From Alitta virens (taxonomy: Eukaryota; Annelida; Polychaeta; Phyllodocida; Nereididae), in the NCBI GenBank assembly GCA_932294295.1, contig OW028580.1, positions 26,333,396 through 26,397,395 on the forward strand: DNA of 64,000 nucleotides. The letters are read 5' to 3'. This document shows positions 35,403 to 45,544 of this stretch, in pieces. The position numbers were made by a program, and so were the translations under genes. How positions within the stretch are numbered: the stretch's first letter is position 1; every line of letters begins with the position of its first letter. The notes beneath the pieces were generated by a model that searched no databases, had not been told where the DNA came from, and saw nothing but the letters and a program-made list of their open reading frames with translations.

Positions 35403-35702
35403 AGACAGCTATCTAGTTATCTAGCTATCTAACTATCCATCCATCTATCCATCTATCCATATACTTATCTACCTATCTACCTTTCTATCTAGCTATCTAT
35501 CCATCTATCCATCTACCTATCTATATATCTCTCTATCTACCTATCTCTCTATCTATTTATCTACCTATCTACCTATCTACCTATTTCTCTATCTATCTAT
35601 TGATCTACCTACCTACCTATCTACCTATCTCTCTATCTATCTATTTATCTACCAATCTACCTATCTACCTAATTACCTATCTATCTATCTATCTATCTAT
35701 CT
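35310..35702. repeat. (TATC)n microsatellite, imperfect
   Basis: About 390 bp of TATC with TACC, CATC and TTTATC variants, purest near 35360-35400. Confidence 0.95.
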
Positions 35703-36099
35703 GGTTTGGAAATCAGTCAAGAAATCAATCACCAACCAATCAATCAATCAGTCATGTTAACATTGGAATCCCCATCTTTTTAACGGCCACCTCGAGTTTA
35801 CCACAATATTAGGTCTATTAGGTATATAATTGGTTCCCACCTTCCTTTCCTTTTTGGATTAAAGAGCAAAAGCTCTTTTTCCATTGAGTCTGCACTTTTC
35901 TGTGCCGTTTTCCCTGTCTGGCACCTGATGAAATATTCTTATCTCATCAAATATTAGTTCTCCTTTCAAGCACTTTGTGTAGGTGCGGGGGAGTGAATAT
36001 GCTACTGTGTGGTAACATGCCAAATTAATGTTGCAAATGCGGATTGACTGTTCATTTATTGAGAGTGTGTGGGCCAGCCAGGCAGATTGATTTTCAAGT
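35703..36099. other. Gene-free stretch
   Basis: Only a small hairpin AAAGAGC-AAAA-GCTCTTT at 35861-35878; no role assigned. Confidence 0.4.
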
Positions 36100-36255
36100 A
36101 CAGTGCGTATCCTAATTTAAGACCACCGCGCTATTAAGACCAGCTCATCATTAGGACTAGCAAAGAGTGGGTCTTAATAGCAATTAAGAACACCCTTGTA
36201 ATAATCAGAACTCAGGAAAGTTGTCATTATATTGATGTTGAGGTTCCGTTGAATG
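36100..36255. mobile_element. Pogo-like MITE
   Basis: Left TACAGTGCGTATCCTAATTT followed by AAGACC; right GATGTTGAGGTTCCGTTGAA. Internal TTAAGACCA and GGTCTTAATAG arms are inverted. Confidence 0.6.
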
Positions 36256-36742
36256 AATAATATGAATAAATGTTAGACCTATACTATGTACAGTAAAATT
36301 TGTAAAAAAAATTTAAAAAGAAGAAAAAGAAAAACACCTTTGACCACTGAATTGATCTTAAAATAAAGGTTCTCTTTAATAACCTACACAAAAAAAAGCA
36401 AAATTTTAAAAGAACAAGGTTGAGAAACATTAATGTGGTCGCGATATCTTGCCAGTTGGTCCTAATTTAGCAACTTGTAGCATTGGTGCTTTTTTTTATT
36501 TTGGGTGTACTTAATTCTTGGTCTCTACTGTAAACAGATTCCTGGTAGTTGTCGGTTCAAATAAAAGCAACACAGGAATCTTTCGCTCTCCCCTAACAAG
36601 CCTTTCATCTCCCCGGAAGCTGCGCCATGTCTCATTATGACGTCACAATAAGTGACACACGAAATGCAGTCATTGGAAATGATTTGATTTGTGGCCCGGT
36701 CGTGCAGTTGTCATGGAAACTATTGATGACCATGTATAAAAA

Positions 36743-36757
36743 GATAGATAGATAGAT

Positions 36758-36790
<33 letters not shown>

Positions 36791-36998
36791 CTGATTGACA
36801 GACAGACAGATAGACAGACAGATAGATAGATATAGATAGAGATATAGATAGATGGATAGATAGACTGATAGACAGATAGACAGATAGATAGACGGACAGA
36901 TATATAGAGATATAGATATTTAGATAGATATATAGACAGATAGATAGATAGATAGATAAATAGAGATATAGATAGATAGATAGATAGATAGATAGATC
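36743..36998. repeat. (GATA)n microsatellite
   Basis: About 255 bp of GATA with GACA and GATATA variants. Confidence 0.95.
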
Positions 36999-37379
36999 AT
37001 TCAGACAGAATAGCAAGTCATTTGACTATTGAATAAAGCACAGACATCAAGCACTTAAAACCAACTAAATACCTTAAGGTCTGAGTGGATATCCTTGTTT
37101 TATTCTGGTGCATTTTTTTTCGTATCTTTTTTATCTCAGTGATGCCTGTTTAAATAGCCTGACACTTGATAGGCATATCACTGAATTCTGCTTTTCTAAT
37201 CCGTCTGAGAACTAGCCGATCTGCCTCAGTACTTTTCTCAGGACAAATTAGAAAACTTTATAAAAGAAAAAAAAAATATAGTGGAACATACGCTTTAGAT
37301 CAACACATCCGAAGACCAAGTTACTATCAATACATATGAGTCATTTTAAGGAGCACCAAGATTCGAGTTAAGGTACCCA

Positions 37380-38015
37380 GACGAAATTAGCTATTAAGAC
37401 CATCAAATTAAAGTTTTGGTACAATTTATTAGACTGGTCCTATTCGTGAGGTAGTCTCAATAGGCAGGTGTTCTTAAAATGTGGTTTCACTGCATTCTAG
37501 CCATTTGAATGCCTAATTTGGACCACCTCGCCGTTCTTACCAGTAAATGGAGGTTTGCTGAAGTTAATTGTGCACAGTGAAATCTCACCAGTATTATTGC
37601 TATATATATTAATGGTCTTTATAGTAAGGTGGTCTTAACAGCGAGGTGAAATACAGTGCATACACAGAATGCAGTTAGATAAAGCTTAGTGACCTTAATG
37701 TTAAGTTGTTCTTAATTGTGAATGGTCTAAATTGTCAGTGGCTTAAATTCTTAATTGTGAGTGGTTTAAGTTGTTCTTAATTGTGAGTGGTCTTAATGGC
37801 GAGATGGCCTCAATAGCGATGTAAAATACAACTTTAGGCAAAAATGTTATTTGTCCAAATATTGGTGGTTTTAATAGTGAGATAGTCTTACTGGTGAGAT
37901 GCTTTAACTGTGACATAAATACAGTTGCAAATTTAAATTGGGTCCAAAATGTTGGGATCTTTGTGGTGAGGTAGTCTAAATAGTTAGACGGTCTTTAGTT
38001 GAAGTTGCACTGTAC
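37380..38015. mobile_element. Cluster of pogo-like MITE remnants
   Basis: Repeated TATTAAGACC, GTGGTCTTAA, GTGAGGTAGTCT and GGCGAGATGG motifs on both strands. At least one recognisable short element lies at about 37571-37653 (GCACAGTGAAATCTCACC ... GCGAGGTGAAATACAGTGC). Another right end occurs near 38010 (GAAGTTGCACTGTAC). Several copies have been tandemised or nested. Confidence 0.6.
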
Positions 38016-38358
38016 ATTGCAGACATGGATCTGACTTAAATGATTTTTCAATCGATTACCAATAGGATATTTACTCTATTTGGCATTCAGAACGAGATCT
38101 GAAAGTGTTAATGGGAAAAATAAGGTTAAATCTGGCGAAATCCGGTGCTTTTTTGAAGTTAACACAAAGACCTTAAGACGCACTCAGACATGAAAGAAGC
38201 TTGGAATCCAGTAATCCAAAGTGTGAGTGGGTTGAATTTGAACTGGCATGGCAATTTGCTTATCAGAGTTTAATATTTGTAGGAGATATGGAAACCAAAC
38301 ACTGATCTGCATATTGAGTCAGGATTTACAGAATGTACGGGTTGAAAAGTGAGAGTAT

Positions 38359-38366
38359 GCATAAAG
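38359..38366 (+). repeat. TSD of the 38.4-kb SINE, left
   Basis: GCATAAAG, repeated at 38683-38690. Confidence 0.75.
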
Positions 38367-38682
38367 ATAGATAGATAGATTGGTAGGTAGATAGATAGAT
38401 AGAAAGATAGATAGATAGATATGGAAAGTGTAGCCCTCTAAGGCAAGTTCTTGCAGCTATCGGGGGTTGATTTATGAGGTGTGAGAGGAGGAGTCCACCC
38501 ATGTTACACATTTACCCCATGAGTGGGATCTTTTACTTGCCTCAGCATAGACACTGAGTACAAGGGACCGCCAATTTAACATCTCATCCAGCTGAGATGT
38601 TGCTCATGAAGGGTGCACAAGTCCGGGATTCAACCCGGGTCCTTCAGAATAGCAGGTGAGCGTCTCACCACTAGACCCCCTG
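38367..38682 (-). mobile_element. SINE-B with a (GATA)n tail, TSD-flanked
   Basis: On the minus strand: A box GGTCTAGTGGTGAGACG, B box GGGTTGAATCCCGG, then TTCATGAGCAACATCTCAGC, TTAAATTGGCGGTCCC, AACATGGGTGGACTCC and AACTTGCCTTAGAGGGCTAC, ending in a CTAT array (38367-38422). The GCATAAAG duplications lie outside the array, so the array belongs to the retroposed unit. The first few tRNA-like bases are missing. Confidence 0.85.
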
Positions 38683-38690
38683 GCATAAAG
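38683..38690 (+). repeat. TSD of the 38.4-kb SINE, right
   Basis: GCATAAAG, partner of 38359-38366. Confidence 0.75.
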
Positions 38691-39650
38691 TTAAATATAA
38701 AACAGAGAACCCTAATGTTAGATGACCTATGGTCTGTGTTCACTATGCACCCCTGGTGAAAATTATTAGAACGCTTCACAAAACTATGTATTTTGTGCAT
38801 GATATGATCATGTAGCAAAAAGGGTACAAGCAAAATATTGAGTAAGATTTTGCAATAAAACCCTACCCATTAGTCAGAGATTTGCATACGGTCCGCTACT
38901 TAATTTTATAGCCATTATAAATTATGTGTATGTAAATAAGATACCAAAAAATGGTGCTAATAAGTACTGTAGAATTCTAAGTCCTTCTTTTTTTTCTTCG
39001 GAAATGGGGGTAGCGTGCCATTTTTAAATGAAATTCCGATATTTTTAGTGGGATGGTCTTTACCGGAGTTACAATGCTATTTAAATAGCTTGACATAATG
39101 ATCTAGATTTAAGTAAGTGTACAATATAGATGCCAGAAATCAGTGATAAAACACATTTTTGGGTGAAGAACACAGACTAATCTAACATGATCTAGCGCCA
39201 TCTTGAGGTCGAACTAAACATTTAAGTGGCTAGCTGTGTCGAGCTATGGTTGCTGTATGTCTCAACTACAACTCACAGTCTCGCGAAACCTCGTGCAATC
39301 TCGCGGGACGGCGTGAAATAGGAGAGGTTTTCTGGCCAACTCCCATCACTGCTTGTCAAAGCTAGGACTAGCGTCAACTTAAAATGCCAGCCCTACTCCG
39401 AAGTTGCTACGATTCAGCATGATTACTCCCTAATGCAATGTGCTATTGGCATCTATGGGCCATTTATTGACCACTGAGTCGAGTCTATAGCTCATAACCA
39501 ATCTGACATATTGCTGGACATGCCTAAGGATTTTTGGGGGTTCTACAAGGAGCTCTTACATTTTCGTCAGAGCCATTTTACAGCTCTGTTATTTTATTAA
39601 TGGCTCTTTTTGTTTAACCCACACAAATAGTGATAGTAGTATTATTATAT
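38691..39650. other. Gene-free stretch with a possible Tc1-type edge and CpG motifs
   Basis: At 38746 GCACCCCTGGTGAAAATTAT looks like a Tc1/mariner-type end but lacks a partner. The CpG-containing patch at 39197-39306 is listed separately. Nothing else is recognised. Confidence 0.35.
39197..39306. promoter_or_regulatory. Possible promoter motifs: YY1-like core and two TCTCGCG sites
   Basis: GCCATCTTG (39197-39205) matches the YY1 core on the minus strand. TCTCGCGA (39279-39286) and TCTCGCGG (39299-39306) match a known metazoan core-promoter octamer. There is no supporting first exon, and a repeat origin is equally possible. Confidence 0.2.
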
Positions 39651-39790
39651 ACACAGTGGAAACATGCTTTAGAACTACCTCGCTGATAGGCTACCTCACC
39701 ATTAAGACCAATAACCACCAATTTTTGGACTTAAGTGAATTCTTACCATCTTATTTCACCTCTCTATTAAGCATGGCCCTCATTTGCGTC
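39651..39790. mobile_element. Pogo-like MITE fragment
   Basis: TACACAGTGGAAACATGC, ACTACCTCGCTGATAGG and ACCTCACCATTAAGACC motifs. The right end is not clear. Confidence 0.45.
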
Positions 39791-40329
39791 CGAGTTGGCA
39801 GAATGAGGGCCATGCAGCAGTCTTTATATTTTTTCGTTGGATTCTATGTGCGCACGGTTTTACAGCCTTCCTACCTATCTGAATCTATTTCATACTGAAA
39901 AATAATGAGTGCACACACTATTAATTATCTTGATATGCTGTTATATTTCCACAATCATCATTTTCATCCTTTGAATCGGCAATTTCAACTTAGATCTGCG
40001 TATTAAAAATGTTTAATGTTATTGCTGAATGACTTAATCATCGCCGATAAAACCTGATTACTCATTTTCAATGATGTGAAATGGTGATAGTTGGCACTGA
40101 TGCGTGTATACTGTCCAGACAATATTTTTTCAACCTGTTGCAGAATATCACAAAAATGACTGGACTGCTACCAAGCTATGTATTACGACAACCCCTTCAT
40201 TTGAAACTAGCGAAAGTTGCACTAATATTTTCTCTGCAATCACTTTCAAGACTACATAGCCATTAACACCACCGAATCAAGCCATATTAAATACCATTAT
40301 TAAATACTTTTACTTAATTATTAACTTAA

Positions 40330-40620
40330 TTATTAACGCTACCTCGCTATTAAGGCTTGTAAATATCAATATTATTCTCATAGTGGTCTTTATGGCGAAA
40401 TGTTACTGTACAGTAGCTTCCCACATGCACGAACATCATTGGTAACCAATCTAATGTGTATATTTTGGAACTTTTTCCTCATTAATTTTTTTAAATATTA
40501 TCTTACCTTTCTATAGATTTAAGATCCAACAAATAGTGATCAAATTGTCTTATAATCGAGGTAGCCTTAAAATTGGATGTTCTTGTGCTTATTTATGAGG
40601 TTCAACTGTATGCCTTATTT
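40330..40620. mobile_element. Two pogo-like MITE remnants
   Basis: First: GCTACCTCGCTATTAAGG to GGTCTTTATGGCGAAATG with TTACTGTA (40338-40412). Second: up to a GAGGTTCAACTGTA end at 40612, with CTTATAATCGAGGTAGCC inside. Confidence 0.5.
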
Positions 40621-41896
40621 AAGTAGTGCTACATGGAAATAGCCCTCTGCCATTTCAGTGCTTTTGATTGATTTCAAAAGACTTCAATATCCGTCAAATG
40701 CAAGTGCACTTAAAAGGGAACTTCGGTGCGTGTAAACACTTCACTTATAAATAGCACCTTGGTTAAACATGTTAAACATGGCTAAGTCATTATCACTCCC
40801 AGGAAGTCAATATAGAAGTTTCTAGGTGCTAATAATAGTTTTTCTTTTTATTTCAGGAGCAAAGTCAATGGACTGGAATTCTACAGAATTAAAGAAAGTG
40901 TTGGATTAAACTATTGCACTAAGCAGCGAGAATAACATAGATGCAGTTAGCAGGTCAGTGGTGACATTATATTTCATTATTTTATCTGCTCTTATAGTTT
41001 GACTTATAAAGATGTTCAGCTGTAGCTATTTAGAGCTAGACCCAGCTACCTGAAGCTATAACAAGCTGAACCAAGCCAGAAATAGCTCGAAACACCCAAT
41101 AGCCTACTCAACTGAAGTCCCATAATAGCATAAACACTGTTAAAAGCTTCTTAATTATAGATATTTGTATTGTAAACTAATTTTCAGTAATGACGTTGCT
41201 TCAGAAGTAAGAATTTAATATACTTATCATTGTGAAATATTTTAATAGGAGCTTCCAGTCTACAGCTTCAACTAGATTTTTAGGTTTAGTAAGTAATGTC
41301 TAGCTAAAGCCCAGTCTGACAGTTAACAGATTGACTACAAAAATACTAGCATTGCTGTAGGAGCGAAATGTAGTGTTACTCAGAACAGTAAGTCAGTTAC
41401 TGGGGACACCACTGCTTGCAAAAATGTGTCCAGATGTATGAAGATCACTAGAAGGTCTCCATAACAGCCTGTCATGCATCCATCTATTTAAGACAGTCCC
41501 GCTCCATATGAGAAGGTTCTGCAGCACTTAAGGCAAGTGTCTGCAGACTGCATGACCCTAGGGTACTGTCCGACCACTTGCTGGCTAATGACAGTTACAG
41601 ATCCACATGGAAAGCTTTTACATGTAAACTGACTGCACCCATCTTTCATAAAGGTATCTGAAATTGGACAACCCGACCTGCACCCGAATAGGGACTGTAT
41701 TAAAAATACTGGGTGGTACATCAAAAGTGCATTTGAGCATCCTTGAATAAATGTGGATATTTTGATGTTGCATTTATGTATAAACCACACAGTTTTATGA
41801 CTAACCACCTCGATTTTAAGACCACTTTTCTTTGGCTTAATTGCTATTACAATGTGATGAAGAAAAGATTATGACAATTTTCATATAAATCAACAA

Positions 41897-42160
41897 CATG
41901 AGTGTAGTAGTAGTAGTAGTTTGGTAGTTTATTTGACCTAATTATACACATGTATACAGAGAAATAAAGGCAAACATTCATACACACAACATACTACTGT
42001 ACAATTATGAATAAAATATAAAGCAAAAAATTTAATTAAAATGGGTGGTCAGGAGACATCACTAAGCTATATTACATAGCGCTTATATAGGGATGCCATC
42101 TTGAATAAAGGAAACAAATAAACAGATTTAATAAATAAATGATATTTCAATTATAAAAAA
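41897..42160 (-). mobile_element. LINE 3' end with (TAC)n tail
   Basis: On the minus strand a 3' UTR with a stem-loop (42055-42097) is followed by TTTATTCATAATTGTACAGT, GTCAAATAAACTACCAAAC and a (TAC)n tail, read on the plus strand as AGT repeats at 41897-41920. This is typical of CR1/L2-like 3' ends. No coding part is seen upstream; the 5' boundary is uncertain. Confidence 0.65.
42055..42097 (-). other. LINE 3' UTR stem-loop, copy 3
   Basis: Minus strand: outer pairing GGCATC with GATGTC, then AGC, inner hairpin GCTATG-TAA-TATAGC (42066-42080), then TTAG. The pairing is the same as at 20.9 and 45.7 kb with different bases. Confidence 0.75.
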
Positions 42161-42450
42161 AAAATAAAAAAAAATACATTACATATAATAATACAAATCA
42201 ATTATATTAAAATCCACTAAATGGGGAATACAAGTAGAAGAAAAACAGGCACTGATGACATCATGGAGTAGGCAATATAAATATATTGTTCTAATATTAG
42301 TCTTAGTTATGGATTACTGTAGTTACTAATCGTGCTCTGCTTAAACTACCCAATATTAAGAAAACCTCAATTTTAGGACCATCTAAATATCATTAATATT
42401 GATGATTCTGAAGAGTGCTGATCAGTTCTATTTTATCTATTTTGCCTCAA

Positions 42451-42568
42451 TACAGTGAAACCTCACTATAAAATCAATTGACAACATAATTCAGAAATAA
42501 GACCACCTCGATATTATGACCACTTGAGCTATTCCAATGAATGCTCTTAATTCTGCAGCTCTACTGTA
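42451..42568. mobile_element. Pogo-like MITE, compact copy
   Basis: TACAGTGAAACCTCACTATA at the left and the inverted partner GCAGCTCTACTGTA at the right, bounded by TA. Interior AATAAGACCACCTCGATATT. Terminal CAGT plus AACCTC and a TA target are typical of pogo/Tigger-type MITEs. This is the reference copy for the related remnants in the window. Confidence 0.65.
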
Positions 42569-42946
42569 GGCTAGTACACCATTGCATTCTACCAATTATC
42601 GATATTTGTGGAACGCTAACCCTAATTCATGCCCCGAAATCAGCCCTGCATTCAATGGATGTGCTTTCTCAATGTGACATTAAGTGCTATTGTACACATG
42701 AACCAATTGGATTTGGTGCATCCATGGACCATCAAGCAATCCATGAACAAATCCATGGGGCAATCCAGCTGAAGGACTCCCAGCTTCTGGATTGCTTTAG
42801 CTCTCCTAGCTACCCTCTGTGCCTCCCCAAACAAAGTTAGGGGTGACAGGAACATTGATTCCAACTTTGCAACCATCTATCACTGCAAGCAACTAGCTAA
42901 TGACTGCACAAAGCTGCACCACACACAATACAGGAAGCATTTGCAC
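42569..42946. other. Gene-free stretch
   Basis: A frame of 99 codons on plus and one of 74 on minus overlap here. Neither shows a recognisable motif. The stretch is rich in ATCCATGG words (42718-42762). Nothing further is supported. Confidence 0.35.
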
Positions 42947-42962
42947 TATATCGGGATTCAGG

Positions 42963-43150
42963 GGGTGGGGGCCTAGCTCAGTGGTAGGGCGCGGGGCTTC
43001 AACCACTGGGTCCCGGGTTCAATTCCCGGTCAAGCCTATGTTGGATGGCTGTTTCATCCTTCATCTCATTGCCATGGTCCCTACCTGTCCTAATTAGCCC
43101 ATCAGGTGCAGAAATACAGGACATAAAGCCCTAATCCATTGCCATCACCA
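42963..43150 (+). mobile_element. SINE-A, full length, with 16-bp TSD
   Basis: Flanked by TATATCGGGATTCAGG (42947-42962) and TATATCCGGATTCAGG (43151-43166), one mismatch. tRNA-like head: A box TAGCTCAGTGGTAGGGC, B box GGTTCAATTCCCGG. The tail reads CTAATCCATTGCCATCACCA. The head folds roughly as a tRNA but its stems are imperfect; I do not call it a tRNA gene. Confidence 0.9.
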
Positions 43151-43354
43151 TATATCCGGATTCAGGAACCGCTTGTATTGGAATAGTTTCAGATTGAGTG
43201 ATATATACAGCTGGGTCCGAAAGTTTATTTACGTATGTAGACGCTTGAAGGAGATGCTATAAAATTGTGAATGAAATCATCCGAGTGAAATACATATTGT
43301 CAATGTCTCAAAGTCTCAATGCTACTGGGTCTGAAGCATAGTTAGCTTATATGT

Positions 43355-43530
43355 CCAGCTGCCAGAGGCAGACGTAATGATGAGATGATAAGGCTTGGAG
43401 TACACACCATGTTACACATATAGTCAATGTCATATACCCCATGGGTGGGGTCTGTTACTAACCTCAGCATAGACACCGAGTGCAAGGCACCTCCAATGCT
43501 GGGATGTAGCTCATGAAGAGTGCCCGGTTC
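43355..43530 (-). mobile_element. SINE-C, 5'-truncated
   Basis: Minus strand: ACTCTTCATGAGCTACATCC, CACTCGGTGTCTATGCTGAG, CCCCATGGGGTATATGAC, AACATGGTGTGTACTCC, GCCTTATCATCTCATCATTA and CGTCTGCCTCTGGCAGC. Related to SINE-B in the middle, with a different 3' end. Confidence 0.7.
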
Positions 43531-44302
43531 ATCAAAAGCCCAACTGAATCTGAAAGTGCATATCATTTGTGTCAATATACATTATACATGACTAAAACTT
43601 TGTAAATTCACACGTATTTGACAATCATGTCACGATGTTAAATCATTCTTATCACTGTATGAAATCTTTCGACAACATTGCATTATCAAATAACATTCCT
43701 AAAAGGATTGCCAGAACAATTTGACTTCTTTTAGTATTCTGATAATGCATTGTGACAAATGATAGGGTGGACTCCTGTACAGACATTGCAATATTTTCAA
43801 AACATTCAGATTTATAATTCTATATGAAATGCTGCTTACTTCTTTACTAGCCCCAGTCATTTTGACTATTATTTGTTTTAGGATACACTCACTATAATAA
43901 TTTCAGGAGAATCACAAACAGTTTCAAATCATTTCCAGGGTACATGATTTTGAAATATTTACTGCATTGTAATCAGCCATTGTTACAGCCGAGTGTAACG
44001 TAATTTGTAGCATTTGATTCCTTTAAATCTCAGAAACAAAAGGGATTTCGTTTGGAGATTGCATCAGCCGGAATAAAGGAATTAAATAATTGCTTCAACA
44101 CAAATCTTGTCTGCTCAGGCGGGCCAATCAACTGCACATGTTCTTCGGTTCATATTCAAAAAGATTTCACGAAAAGCTACAGAGATACAACTCCATTAAA
44201 AGGAAATAATTTAAAGTCTACTTAAGGATAGATGTCGTTATGGTATTGAATTGCAAATGGTTTTGTAATTAGGTGCTAAAGTGGAGAAGAATCTGTAATA
44301 TA
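43531..44302. other. Gene-free stretch
   Basis: No coding or repeat signal recognised. Confidence 0.4.
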
Positions 44303-44680
44303 ACAGATAGATAGCTGATAGATAGACAAATAGACAGATATATATCTAGATAGCCAGATAGATAGACAGATTGATAGATAGCTAGATAGACAAATAGACA
44401 GATAGATAGCTAGATAGCTAGATAGATAGACAAATAGACAGATAGACATAAAGATAGCTAAATTGATAGACAGATCGATAGATAGCTAGACAGCTAGATA
44501 GACAAATAGATAGATAGAAAAATAGATATATAGATATATAGATATATAGATTGATATATAGATGGATATATAGATGGATAGACAGATAGATGAATAGACG
44601 AATAGATGGATAAATAGATAGATAGATGGACAGACAGACATATATATATAAATAGATATAGAGATAGTTAGATAGATATA
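44303..44680. repeat. (GATA)n microsatellite, about 380 bp
   Basis: Imperfect GATA with GACA, GCTA and GATATA variants. It starts with GATAGATAGCTGATAGATAG, a word also seen in the short array at 8345-8382. Confidence 0.95.
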
Positions 44681-45101
44681 ATAAACTACCTTGGCCATCT
44701 GCGATAGTAAAAGAAAATAAGTGCTATTGGTATAAGCTATATAAAATAATCAAACCACGTGCGAATTCTAAGACGTCCCAGTAACCAGCTCTGGTAACCA
44801 TTTGTTGCTCCCATGTTTAAACTCTGTATTGGTGCTTGGTTTAGCCTGGGGTGATTTCAGATCACTCGTTCCATGCAATTACCATGCGAATTGGTGTGCA
44901 ATTACAGGACAACCTCAGCACCCATTTAAGGGGGAAGTTGTCTGTTTGCTTGCAACCATTTAACAACAACCAGAAAACGGATTAGTTGGTTGTAATTTTT
45001 CGTTCTTCCTTTTTATCATTACGTGAACAACTAAATCAGGATTTCTGGTTAAAGCAACCAATATATTGGTTCACGTTTCAATATGATTGGTGCATGAATT
45101 G
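44681..45101. other. Gene-free stretch with ACCAATATATTGGTT-type repeats
   Basis: GGTTGTAATTTTTCG, GCAACCAATATATTGGTT and, after the palindrome, AACCAAATATTGGTTAATCG form loose inverted repeats around the palindrome at 45102. Possibly a decayed MITE. Confidence 0.35.
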
Positions 45102-45137
45102 AATCATGGAGACAAGAGTACTCTTGTCTCCATGATT
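45102..45137. repeat. Perfect 36-bp palindrome
   Basis: AATCATGGAGACAAGAGT is followed directly by its exact reverse complement, with no spacer. CATGGAGACAAGAGT also occurs at 4146-4160. Confidence 0.9.
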
Positions 45138-45277
45138 GAACCATCAAAGTAACCAAATATTGGTTAATCGCATATTGATAAAACACACTAATTGGTTAAA
45201 AGAATGATTTTTATTTAAGATTGAATGTTATAAATATGTAAATCGATTATTACCAGACTATTTTTTGATTAGTTTGA

Positions 45278-45544
45278 GTGATGATTACTTTCATCATTGT
45301 TCATGAATACTTATTAACTAGAGCAAGAGGGAATCGTCGAGTGCCTGCTGTGAGGCATGAGTTCGCAAGACAATCTATAAGCTACAGGTTCCCTATTAAT
45401 TTTAATAATATGCCAATTGATATTCAGGACAAACGTTATATTCACTCCATATATAGTTTTAAAAATTACATTAAGAAAAATATTTTTGATAGTTATTTAA
45501 GCCAATGTAACATTTCAGACTGTTTTGTGTGTCATAACTTGTAG
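45278..45544 (+). pseudogene. LINE ORF2 C-terminal fragment (CR1/L2-like)
   Basis: An open frame from a TGA at 45275 to a TAG at 45542-45544. From about residue 9 it reads HEYLLTRARGNRRVPAVR, then SISYRFPINFNNMP, then SIYSFKNYIKKNI. From general knowledge, this H-x-Y-x-T-R ... Y/P ... N-x-(L/M)-P ... F-K-x-x-(I/L)-K pattern is the conserved tail of CR1/L2/RTE-type reverse-transcriptase polyproteins. The RT and endonuclease parts are missing, so the insertion is 5' truncated. The GTG at 45278 is not a real start; homology begins near 45302. It is followed by its 3' UTR with stem-loop and tail. Confidence 0.85.

Noticed and set aside
35861..35878. AAAGAGC-AAAA-GCTCTTT hairpin as a terminator or histone 3' stem-loop
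   Set aside because: Does not match the histone hairpin consensus; rho-independent terminators are not expected in this type of genome.
38746..38830. Tc1/mariner terminal repeat
   Set aside because: One edge resembles such an end (CACCCCTGGT), as at 31831, but I found no partner end or transposase.
41488..41808. 106-codon cysteine-containing minus-strand frame
   Set aside because: It begins like a small secreted protein but has no signal peptide or regular cysteine spacing, and no family I recognise.
42541..42876. Overlapping 99- and 74-codon frames on both strands
   Set aside because: Considered as a transposase remnant; no DDE-type motif, and ATCCATGG-rich DNA explains the openness.
42963..43035. 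Possible functional tRNA gene
   Set aside because: A and B boxes are good, but the anticodon and acceptor stems pair poorly. The unit continues into a SINE body with TSDs, and the same head occurs in other copies.
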